Shown in pieces: positions 16,713 through 23,753 of a stretch of 43,549 nucleotides of DNA (position 1 is the first letter of the stretch; every line of letters starts with the position of its first letter). The position numbers were made by a program, and so were the translations under genes. This DNA comes from UBA3478 sp964217345 (lineage in GTDB: Bacteria; Bacteroidota; Bacteroidia; Flavobacteriales; Flavobacteriaceae). A model generated the notes under the pieces. The model worked only from the letters and a program-made list of their open reading frames with translations. It was not told the DNA's origin and searched no databases. The stretch covers positions 1 through 43,549 of the forward strand of contig CAXPJI010000017.1 in NCBI GenBank assembly GCA_964217345.1, written 5' to 3'.

Positions 16713-17334
16713 ACGCCCACCACGAATACCCCACCGAGTATATCGTGAGTAATAGGGTAATACCGATAACTATGTAGGCCGATGCCGACTCTATAATTAA
16801 AGGAGCAATAGCCATAAGTATCCCTCCAATTATCCATACAGGGCCACTTGCCTTGTGCGTTCTTTTCCAGACCTCTTCGCTTTCGAGAGTCCAGGGCGTT
16901 CGAATACCAATGAAATAGTTTGGTTTTAACCTTGAGAAATACCAACCCAATACCGCAAAGAGTAATCCAACCAAGCTGATAATGCCAAAAGGGCTAGACA
17001 TTTCAGCCTGTTTTGTGGAATAGAGAATAAATAAGGCGAGCGCTGACATGAACAAATGCATCACTAGTCGTAGGCCCGCAAGTTGAGCGTCGCTAATTTT
17101 CTTCTTAGGATCAATCTTCGGAGCGTATTTTAGGATGAAATAAAGCGGGAGATTTAATATGAATAGCAAACCTACTAACTCATTTTTACTCCCATATCGA
17201 TCGATCTGACCCTTAGCATTCCAGTGCATAGGAACCTCTTCGGGTAGCTCTGCCCAGATTGCAAGAAGATAAATTACCGGAATTACGATAATCGCAAGGA
17301 TTAAAAATTCGGTGTATTTCGAAGCACTTTTCAT
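16681..17334 (-). CDS. SdpI/DUF1648 family membrane protein
   Basis: 217 residues from the ATG at 17334. The N-terminal DUF1648 motif LPEEVPMHWNAKGQIDRYGSK (about 29-49) lies between transmembrane helices. After further helices comes the SdpI signature FIGIRTPWTLESEEVWKRTH. In Bacillus, SdpI gives immunity to the SdpC toxin; most bacterial homologues have no known role. Six or more transmembrane segments place it in the inner membrane. It starts 4 bp after the DUF1761 stop, so the two membrane proteins form one transcription unit. Nothing else of an Sdp-like toxin system is present. Confidence 0.85.
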   Translation of the reverse strand: MKSASKYTEFLILAIIVIPVIYLLAIWAELPEEVPMHWNAKGQIDRYGSKNELVGLLFILNLPLYFILKYAPKIDPKKKISDAQLAGLRLVMHLFMSALALFILYSTKQAEMSSPFGIISLVGLLFAVLGWYFSRLKPNYFIGIRTPWTLESEEVWKRTHKASGPVWIIGGILMAIAPLIIESASAYIVIGITLLLTIYSVGYSWWAFKNPIQKSED

Positions 17335-17338
17335 GGTG

Positions 17339-17731
17339 TTATTTCTTTTGCCATCCGCCAATGATAGCTCCGGCAATGATTAGAATGATCAAATTCACTC
17401 CTCCGTCTAACCATGCCAATGCATAGGGACGTAATGAAAATAGATTCCAAGTTATAAGCCCTAAGATATAAATGGGAAAACCAATAATCAAGCCCGTTTT
17501 TGCTCCGTCTATAGCCGATACAATATTCATTCGACCATAGATATAACTAAGCATATACGTCAGTGCAGTTGAGCTTAGGACACTCACCAAATAAGCTATA
17601 GGGTGAGCAGTATCTTCCATTGTTAGATTGTTTAATGAGAGGTAGGCATCTACAAATAGACCATACCAAATGGCTGGGATGATTTGCGCAATTAGCACTA
17701 CAAGCCAAACCGCTTTGTGATTGGTTTTCAT
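17339..17731 (-). CDS. DUF1761-like four-helix membrane protein
   Basis: 130 residues from the ATG at 17731. There are four predicted transmembrane helices with short loops, including the segment PAIWYGLFVDAYL in the first loop and GAKTGLIIGFPIYIL in the third helix, which resembles DUF1761. The role is unknown. It lies 37 bp downstream of hicB and 4 bp upstream of the SdpI-like gene. The coupling to the SdpI-like protein suggests joint expression. Confidence 0.65.
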   Translation of the reverse strand: MKTNHKAVWLVVLIAQIIPAIWYGLFVDAYLSLNNLTMEDTAHPIAYLVSVLSSTALTYMLSYIYGRMNIVSAIDGAKTGLIIGFPIYILGLITWNLFSLRPYALAWLDGGVNLIILIIAGAIIGGWQKK

Positions 17732-17767
17732 CGTTAGGTTGGTTTCAGCTTGAAGGTACAAAAAAAT

Positions 17768-18130
17768 TTAAACCGAATCGCCGAGGACTAAATCTTCATT
17801 TTTTAGAGTGTAATTCAGAGATTTTTTTACCAGCTCGTTAAGATTCATACCATACCGAACAGCTAGTCTAGAAACAGATTTGTGAGTCTCACTCGACACT
17901 CTAACGTTAAATACGCCTTTGTATGATTTCTCGGGAATTTTGTTCAGAGATTTACAGGTGTCTATATAATCGATGACAGCTATTTGAAAGTTCTTTTCTA
18001 GATCTCGGACATTATCTGCCTCAAAATTGACCAAATCGTTAATGCCTTCAATTTTACCATAGAAGATTTTGTCAGCATTACTGAAATGAACACTTCCTAA
18101 GTATTGTTTGTATGAGAGGAAATCTTTCAT
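17768..18130 (-). CDS. hicB: HicB family antitoxin
   Basis: 120 residues. The N-terminal partial RNase H-like fold typical of HicB has FYGKIEGINDLVNFEADNV followed by an acidic helix. The C-terminal ribbon-helix-helix DNA-binding domain (about 78-112) reads VFNVRVSSETHKSVSRLAV, then GMNLNELVKKSL. HicB binds and neutralises HicA and represses its own operon. The ATG overlaps the hicA stop by 4 bp (ATGA), the canonical arrangement with the toxin gene first. The RHH domain predicts an operator, and a 19-bp palindrome lies just upstream of hicA. Confidence 0.88.
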   Translation of the reverse strand: MKDFLSYKQYLGSVHFSNADKIFYGKIEGINDLVNFEADNVRDLEKNFQIAVIDYIDTCKSLNKIPEKSYKGVFNVRVSSETHKSVSRLAVRYGMNLNELVKKSLNYTLKNEDLVLGDSV

Positions 18131-18372
18131 AATTGGAGTTTATCAATAATCTGAACAATTACATATCGCTTGACGATGTTTGATGGGTGTGGCTTGTGAA
18201 GATTTATTATTTCGCCATTTTGATTCACAAATTTCACTCTCGAACCCCCAGTAACACCTTTGTTTTTTATCTCGATAAAACCCAACCCGGAAAGAACCCT
18301 CGTTAACTCATGCCAAGTAAGGTCGGACGGAACCGTCAGAAATCGAGATAATAATTTTTGTCTTTTAGTCAC
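18127..18372 (-). CDS. hicA: HicA family mRNA interferase toxin
   Basis: 81 residues from a GTG at 18372. The double-stranded RNA-binding-like fold shows LTWHELTRVLSGLGF, GGSRVKF and NLHKPHPSNIVKRY. It belongs to the HicA subgroup in which GSR replaces the GSH of E. coli HicA and a conserved H-x-PHP segment follows. HicA toxins cleave mRNA when freed from HicB. The length, gene order and 4-bp overlap with hicB fit an intact type II toxin-antitoxin pair. Confidence 0.88.
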   Translation of the reverse strand: MTKRQKLLSRFLTVPSDLTWHELTRVLSGLGFIEIKNKGVTGGSRVKFVNQNGEIINLHKPHPSNIVKRYVIVQIIDKLQL

Positions 18373-18396
18373 AGTTCAAGATTACCTTCTCTCACC

Positions 18397-18415
18397 GTAA
18401 CTAAATTTCAGTTAC
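18397..18415. promoter_or_regulatory. Palindromic candidate operator of hicAB
   Basis: GTAACTAAATTTCAGTTAC is a 19-bp palindrome (GTAACT/AGTTAC arms plus matching inner AA/TT) ending 25 bp before the hicA start. It is a plausible binding site for the ribbon-helix-helix domain of HicB; the role is inferred. Confidence 0.5.
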
Positions 18416-18432
18416 AAAAATAATTAATAAAT

Positions 18433-19965
18433 CTAAAAATCAAATTGAATACCCTGTGCCAGTGGCAAATCTGAAGAGAAGTTGATGGTGTTTGTTTGGC
18501 GTCTCATGTAGATTTTCCAAGCATCTGAGCCACTTTCACGACCGCCTCCGGTTTCTTTTTCTCCTCCGAAAGCACCTCCGATCTCGGCTCCTGAAGTACC
18601 AATATTAACGTTGGCTATACCGCAGTCACTTCCCCAGTGAGACAAGAAGGTCTCAGCCTCTTGTAAGTTATTCGAGATGATTGAAGAAGATAACCCTTGG
18701 CGAACTTCGTTCTGAATTTCAATGGCGTTTTCTATTCCTCCACTGTAGCTAATGAGGTATAGGATAGGGGCGAAAGTTTCGTTCTGAACAATGTCTGCGG
18801 AATGGTCGATTTCGATGATGGCGGGTTTGACATAGCATCCGCTTTCGAAGCCTTTGCCTTCGAGTTTACCCCCTTCGATGAGGGCCTTACCGCCTTGTTC
18901 TTTGGCAGCTGAGAGTGCGTTCAGGTATTGATCTACGGCGTCGGTGTCGATTAGCGGGCCCATGTGGTTGTTGGCGTCTAGCGGATCTCCGATTCGAACT
19001 TGGCCATAAGCCTTTACAAGACGTTCTTTAACGGTTTCGTAGAGGTCTTTGTGAACGATAAGTCTTCGAGTTGAGGTGCATCGCTGACCGCAGGTGCCGA
19101 TCGCGCCAAATACGGCTGCTCTAAAAGCGATATCCAGATTAGCGTCTGGGGTGATGATTACGGCGTTGTTTCCACCTAATTCTAGGAGTGATTTGCCTAG
19201 TCTTGCTCCGACCTTGGCAGCAACATCTTTACCCATTCGGGTTGAACCTGTGGCAGAGACTAATGGGATACGTTGGTCTTCTGACATCCATTTTCCGACT
19301 GAAGCGTCTCCGTTTACTAGACAAGAGATGCCCTCGGGCAAATTGTTTTCTCTAAGAACGCTTGTGATTAATTTTTGGCAGGCAACCCCACAGAGTGGAG
19401 CTTTTTCGCTGGGTTTCCAAATGCAAACGTCTCCGCAGATCCAGGCTAGGGCTGTGTTCCAACTCCAGACTGCAACGGGAAAGTTGAAGGCAGAGATGAT
19501 ACCGACTAATCCGAGTGGGTGGTATTGTTCGTACATGCGGTGTCCGGGTCTTTCAGAGTGCATAGTAAGCCCGTGGAGTTGACGTGATAGACCGACTGCA
19601 AAATCACAGATGTCTATCATTTCTTGAACTTCTCCGAGCCCTTCTTGAAGAGATTTCCCCATTTCGAGGGATACGAGTTGTCCAAGTGCCTCTTTGTTTT
19701 CTCTTAGCTTATCTCCGAACTGTCGAATAATCTCTCCTCTTTTAGGAGCGGGGACCTTACGCCACTCTGCAAAGGCTGATTCGGCAGTTTCAACCACTCT
19801 TTCAAAATCAGTTACAGAAGCGGTAGTTACCTCGGCTAAAAAGGATCCGTCAATGGGGGAGTGAGAGGCTATAGTTTTGCCGCCACCAAACCATTCTGAA
19901 CCGGTGCTTACGCCGCTTTCTTTGGGGTTGATATCAAGAGATTGAAGGAGTTTCGTATGAGACAT
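18433..19965 (-). CDS. ALDH7-type aldehyde dehydrogenase (aminoadipate semialdehyde / P6C dehydrogenase)
   Basis: 510 residues from the ATG at 19965. ALDH features: N161 in SAFNFPVAVWSWN, GSTRMG (about 240-245), catalytic base E262 in LLELGGNN and nucleophile C296 in GTCGQRCTSTRR. The AFNFPVAVWSWN and GQRCTSTRRL blocks are characteristic of the ALDH7 (antiquitin/AmaB) branch rather than general ALDHs. ALDH7 enzymes oxidise 2-aminoadipate 6-semialdehyde (in equilibrium with piperideine-6-carboxylate) to 2-aminoadipate. It is the last gene of a probable three-gene operon, 10 bp after the DUF1338 gene, with a lysine-6-dehydrogenase-like gene first. This context strongly supports lysine catabolism. 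Confidence 0.88.
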   Translation of the reverse strand: MSHTKLLQSLDINPKESGVSTGSEWFGGGKTIASHSPIDGSFLAEVTTASVTDFERVVETAESAFAEWRKVPAPKRGEIIRQFGDKLRENKEALGQLVSLEMGKSLQEGLGEVQEMIDICDFAVGLSRQLHGLTMHSERPGHRMYEQYHPLGLVGIISAFNFPVAVWSWNTALAWICGDVCIWKPSEKAPLCGVACQKLITSVLRENNLPEGISCLVNGDASVGKWMSEDQRIPLVSATGSTRMGKDVAAKVGARLGKSLLELGGNNAVIITPDANLDIAFRAAVFGAIGTCGQRCTSTRRLIVHKDLYETVKERLVKAYGQVRIGDPLDANNHMGPLIDTDAVDQYLNALSAAKEQGGKALIEGGKLEGKGFESGCYVKPAIIEIDHSADIVQNETFAPILYLISYSGGIENAIEIQNEVRQGLSSSIISNNLQEAETFLSHWGSDCGIANVNIGTSGAEIGGAFGGEKETGGGRESGSDAWKIYMRRQTNTINFSSDLPLAQGIQFDF

Positions 19966-19975
19966 TTTTATGATT

Positions 19976-20884
19976 TTAAGTTCTAGATGTTTGTGTAGTA
20001 AAGGTGCTTTCGAAAATTTTATCGGCGTTACCCGACTCAAAACCGTCCCGACGCATGTGTCGTTTTATTTCAGTGAAGGGAAGATGCGCAAATTCGGGAA
20101 GCGGAAGTCGTTCTGCGAATTCTACATAACTACCTGAAATTACTGCTTTATCTCCGCCCGCAAATTCAGCCTCTACCTTTTCGGCAACCGAGCTGCTTTG
20201 TCGTAGAAGGCCATCTGGGCTAACTTTAATTTCTCCACCCGAGTTATTTAAAGTGATACCAATAGATTTTAAGAAGTCATTGAACTGCTCTAGCGTGCGG
20301 TGTTCGCCAGCCAATTGATGTACACTAATAGTGTAGTGATTTAAATAGTAGCGATTATAAATGACCCATGCAGCGTATTCGCTTTCTTCAAGTAGCGCCT
20401 TGTAATCATCAAGGGTAGGCAGTTGCCAAAGTGGTTTGTGAAAAAACTCAGTTACTTCTTCAACGTTGTTTAAATCAATCGAATCTACAGGATCTGCAGT
20501 TAGGGTACCCGTATATTTTGCAATGATTTGCTGGGTCTTTTCTGAAAGATCTTTAACCCGTAATTCGCTGATAAATACTCTTGGCAATTCGTCATCAGGC
20601 GGAGCATACCAGTGCGCATCAAGTTTTTTTCCTTCAAAGAAGAAGTAGTCGCGCTTCTCATAACCATGAGCAAGAAAGATTTTCTCAAAGGAGGCAATTC
20701 CAAGATTTTTAACTCCCATCGTTCGAAACGCAATGTGGTCGTTCAGGATCTCAGATTGTCCTGTAACAATACCATGAGACACCATGGCGTCAGTGATTTT
20801 CTGTACGTCAGGGACTCGGTCTCTGTATACAGCAAAGACTCCTTGCAGAATCTTTGAAATGGTAGAATTGTTCGATAAATGCAT
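19976..20884 (-). CDS. DUF1338 protein, 2-oxoadipate dioxygenase/decarboxylase (HglS)-like
   Basis: 302 residues. The metal-ligand pattern of DUF1338 is visible: H50 in LNDHIAFRT with R54 four residues on, H183 in YLNHYTISV, and E255 in SGSYVEFAERL. In Pseudomonas putida HglS the equivalents are H70, R74, H226 and E294, and the enzyme converts 2-oxoadipate to 2-hydroxyglutarate with Fe(II) and O2. This protein is shorter than HglS (about 460), as are many DUF1338 members. It lies 9 bp after the lysine-dehydrogenase-like stop and 10 bp before the ALDH7 gene. The HglS function is inferred from ligands and context; the aminotransferase making 2-oxoadipate is not in the window. Confidence 0.82.
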   Translation of the reverse strand: MHLSNNSTISKILQGVFAVYRDRVPDVQKITDAMVSHGIVTGQSEILNDHIAFRTMGVKNLGIASFEKIFLAHGYEKRDYFFFEGKKLDAHWYAPPDDELPRVFISELRVKDLSEKTQQIIAKYTGTLTADPVDSIDLNNVEEVTEFFHKPLWQLPTLDDYKALLEESEYAAWVIYNRYYLNHYTISVHQLAGEHRTLEQFNDFLKSIGITLNNSGGEIKVSPDGLLRQSSSVAEKVEAEFAGGDKAVISGSYVEFAERLPLPEFAHLPFTEIKRHMRRDGFESGNADKIFESTFTTQTSRT

Positions 20885-20893
20885 ACCTTAAAA

Positions 20894-21955
20894 TTACGAA
20901 TTGTAAAGCTTGCCTGATGGGGTCTCTAAGAAGGTTTTGTAGTCGATATCTTCTTGTTTGATAAATCCTTTTTGTGGGAGTTTATTGTCGGCTACCATCT
21001 CAACGGTTGCTGCGATTGCTGCGGCTGTTGTCCAGGAAATCGCTCTCCATTTATGACCGCCGATTTCGATGGGGTAAAAGGCCTTCCAATATTCTGCTCT
21101 GGCTATTTTGTCGCCTTTCCAACCTTCAACTACGGCATAGACGTAAACCACATCTTCTTCTACTGGAGGTTTCGCATTGGTGAGCACTCGCTCTAAAGTC
21201 TCGAAATCATCTTTCATGATTAACTCATACATTAAAAAGCGCATGAGTTTGCCGTGGCCTGGATACCTCATTGTTTTGTAATTCAAGGTATCTACCTTTC
21301 CCTCGAGTGTCTCGCAAAGCGTCCCTAGCCCACCAGAAGTGGAGAAAGCTTCGAATTCTTGACCTTCAATGGAGATGTATTCGGTCCCCTCGAGAGATGG
21401 GACCATTTTTCGCACCCCATTGTGAATGACCTCTGCGTCATTTAAATACTCGTTGAGAACTCCGTAAGAAGACCAGGTAAAGGAATAAGCCAATAAACCG
21501 TTCGGATATCTCGGCAAAGCCCCCACTCGTAGTTCAACGTCACGAACCTTCGTGAATGCTTTTGTAAGATCAAATCCCATAATGCCGATAAACCCCGGTG
21601 CTAATCCGCACTGAGGCACCATAGCTGCTTTAGCAGTATCTGATAGCGATCGGATATAATTGGTGGTCGGCACATCCTCAGTTAAGTCGAAATAATGGAG
21701 CCCAAAATCGTGTGCGAATTTTGCAATCGGTTTATTTAAAAAATAGGGTAAGGCCGATACTACCGTATCAAATCCTTTTAAAGCCGTTTCAATTTTAGTA
21801 GCATCAGATAGATCTAAGGTTTCAGTATTGAAAGGGTGTTTATAGTCATAGTGTGGAGGTTGTTTGTCGAATCCCGTCACCTTAAAGCGTTCAGAAAGTA
21901 AAGTGGCCACCAGTGTTCCTACTTTACCCAAACCTAGTACTGCAATTTTTTTCAT
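20894..21955 (-). CDS. Saccharopine dehydrogenase-family protein, L-lysine 6-dehydrogenase-like
   Basis: 353 residues. The N-terminal Rossmann domain has GLGKVG (7-12). The middle and C-terminal regions match Geobacillus lysine 6-dehydrogenase by eye: CGLAPGFIGIMG, VGALPRYPNGLLAYSFTWS, IHNGVRKMVPSLEG, EAFSTSGGLGTL and KTMRYPGHGKLM. That enzyme deaminates lysine oxidatively to aminoadipate semialdehyde with NAD. A saccharopine-splitting role is the alternative, but no lysine-ketoglutarate reductase is nearby. It is the first gene of the operon with DUF1338 and ALDH7, divergent from the IDO-like gene across 88 AT-rich bp. The product would feed ALDH7 directly. Confidence 0.82.
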   Translation of the reverse strand: MKKIAVLGLGKVGTLVATLLSERFKVTGFDKQPPHYDYKHPFNTETLDLSDATKIETALKGFDTVVSALPYFLNKPIAKFAHDFGLHYFDLTEDVPTTNYIRSLSDTAKAAMVPQCGLAPGFIGIMGFDLTKAFTKVRDVELRVGALPRYPNGLLAYSFTWSSYGVLNEYLNDAEVIHNGVRKMVPSLEGTEYISIEGQEFEAFSTSGGLGTLCETLEGKVDTLNYKTMRYPGHGKLMRFLMYELIMKDDFETLERVLTNAKPPVEEDVVYVYAVVEGWKGDKIARAEYWKAFYPIEIGGHKWRAISWTTAAAIAATVEMVADNKLPQKGFIKQEDIDYKTFLETPSGKLYNS

Positions 21956-22043
21956 TATTCTTGAATTGTGTTATAAATGTAACTATAAGAGAATATAATG
22001 TGATATTTTATGCATAATTTTATAAACAATTAAACAACCTAAC

Positions 22044-23423
22044 ATGCTATCATCCTTTACTGACGGATTTTTCTCTGTCGATCCTAAGCACGGCTTCTTA
22101 CCGATTGCTGAACCCTTGGCAAAATTGCCAGAAACTTTTTCAGGTTTACAGAGCCTCATTGATGAGATGCCGATTGTGAAAGAAGATGGTTCTCCAGGCT
22201 TATTAGCTACAGAGGGAGCTTTTGAGAAGGCCGTTTTGGCACTCCCAAATTACTTGAGTCATGTTCAGACAGAAACGAATCCGTTCGTACTCGCTGCGCT
22301 TTTTCGCGCCTATGGTTTTGTGACATCTGCCTATACCCTTGCGCCCTCTCATCATAACTTTCTAAAGACGGGTAAGTATGGAAAGGCGCACGAGGTGCTT
22401 CCAGCCAATGTAGCACAGCCCTTCGCTGCAGTAGCTGATAAGTTAGAAGTTTATCCTTGGATCGATTATCACTATGCATACTCACTAGGGAACTATCAGA
22501 AAATCGATAAGTCGAAGGGTTTTGAATGGACGAACCTTGCGATGGCCGCTAAATTCTCTGGAATGGATGATGAGCGTGGATTCATCATGCTACACGTGGA
22601 TATCAATCAATATTCACCTGATCTAGTTAAGGCTGTTTATGGAATTGTTGAGAACGAGAATAGGGATGACCTCAATCGTGATGTTCATCTGTTAGCAGAT
22701 ACGCTCAATAAAATGAATGATCGTCGAAGACTCATGTGGGAAGCATCAAGATGGAAGCACTACAATGACTTTCGAGTCTTCATTATGGGAGTGAAGGGTA
22801 ATGACGATATTTTTCCGAACGGTTTGCTTTACGAAGGCGTTTGGGAGGAGCCTAAGGCTTTTAGAGGACAGACGGGTGCACAAGACAACATTATCCCGAC
22901 CGCTGATATTGTGAGTGGCGTGATACATTACTATCCGCAAAATCAACTGACTTCGTATTTGATGGATCTTAGACAATACCGTCCCATGTGTATTCAAAAT
23001 TTCTTTAAGGAACTCGCCGAACAAATGTCTAAGAAGCCACTTGCACAGCGACTCATCGAAGATGACAATCAAATAGGAATGCAAGGTCTTATGAAGGCCT
23101 ACGAGGAAATTTATCTATTTAGAAATGGCCACTGGCAGTTTGTGCAGAAATACATTATGCAGAATACGGCTTATCCGAAGGCGACCGGTGGCACACCGAT
23201 AACTTCTTGGATACCGAACCAAATCAAGGCCGTGTTAAGCGCGATGAAAGATTTGTCAAAGGCGATGCAATCTACCCCAGAATTCTCAATAGAAGAGTGG
23301 CAAGAAGGCTATGATAAGAAGGTAAAACTCCTTAACAAGCAATTAGAGATTGTTGCTGTTGAAGCTTTTGATCCTGAGGCAGTCTTTAAACTTAACCTAG
23401 AACTAGGATACCAAGACTTTTAG
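22044..23423 (+). CDS. Indoleamine 2,3-dioxygenase superfamily protein lacking the proximal haem histidine
   Basis: 459 residues; no signal peptide, so cytoplasmic. By-eye alignment to human IDO1 is convincing: VDPKHGFLP at the start, AHEVLPANVAQPF (IDO1 VRKVLPRNIAVPY), DKLEVYPWI, FRVFIMGVKGN with R244 at the substrate-arginine position (IDO1 R231), GLLYEGVWEEPKAFRG, and WQFVQKYI. In IDO the haem iron is held by His346 in DMRRYMPPAHRNFL. Here the ungapped counterpart is DLRQYRPMCIQNFF, with Ile317 in the histidine position and Gln after it. Haem-dependent tryptophan cleavage is therefore doubtful. It is divergent from the lysine catabolism operon. Its last 21 bp overlap the convergent membrane protein gene. 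Confidence 0.78.
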   Translation: MLSSFTDGFFSVDPKHGFLPIAEPLAKLPETFSGLQSLIDEMPIVKEDGSPGLLATEGAFEKAVLALPNYLSHVQTETNPFVLAALFRAYGFVTSAYTLAPSHHNFLKTGKYGKAHEVLPANVAQPFAAVADKLEVYPWIDYHYAYSLGNYQKIDKSKGFEWTNLAMAAKFSGMDDERGFIMLHVDINQYSPDLVKAVYGIVENENRDDLNRDVHLLADTLNKMNDRRRLMWEASRWKHYNDFRVFIMGVKGNDDIFPNGLLYEGVWEEPKAFRGQTGAQDNIIPTADIVSGVIHYYPQNQLTSYLMDLRQYRPMCIQNFFKELAEQMSKKPLAQRLIEDDNQIGMQGLMKAYEEIYLFRNGHWQFVQKYIMQNTAYPKATGGTPITSWIPNQIKAVLSAMKDLSKAMQSTPEFSIEEWQEGYDKKVKLLNKQLEIVAVEAFDPEAVFKLNLELGYQDF

Positions 23424-23753
23424 ACTTCTGCCGCTTAAGGAGCCTAGCCCTCCGAAGATTCCTCCGATAAGTCCCGTCACTGCAATTAGTGCACCCACAC
23501 TGCCGTTTAGGGGCAATAAGACAGCGATCTTTTCGGCTAAAATGAAGTCATTCGAACTTGAGATACTGTAAGCTTGAATGGCCCATAAAAGACCGATACT
23601 CAGAAGAGGTGAAAAGAATACAGAACTTCCTTTCAGGCGAATGAAATAACTACTAATTGCCGTAGCAATCACAACACCCCACCAAGGAGTAAAGCTTTGA
23701 AGTAATAGGGCAAGACCGATGCTTAAAAGGCTATGAATTAGAATTCTTTTCAT
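23403..23753 (-). CDS. Small membrane protein, function unknown
   Basis: 116 residues from the ATG at 23753, which overlaps the acylase stop by 4 bp. There are about four hydrophobic helices, the last in a glycine-rich stretch (ALIAVTGLIGGIFGGLGSLSG). No family recognised. Tight coupling to the penicillin acylase-family gene suggests they are made together, but nothing in the sequence shows why. Confidence 0.6.
   Translation of the reverse strand: MKRILIHSLLSIGLALLLQSFTPWWGVVIATAISSYFIRLKGSSVFFSPLLSIGLLWAIQAYSISSSNDFILAEKIAVLLPLNGSVGALIAVTGLIGGIFGGLGSLSGRSLKVLVS

Noticed and set aside
18127..18372. HicA as an inactivated toxin because the GSH histidine is Arg
   Set aside because: A HicA subgroup naturally has GSR followed by an H-x-PHP segment, which is intact here; the pair looks functional.
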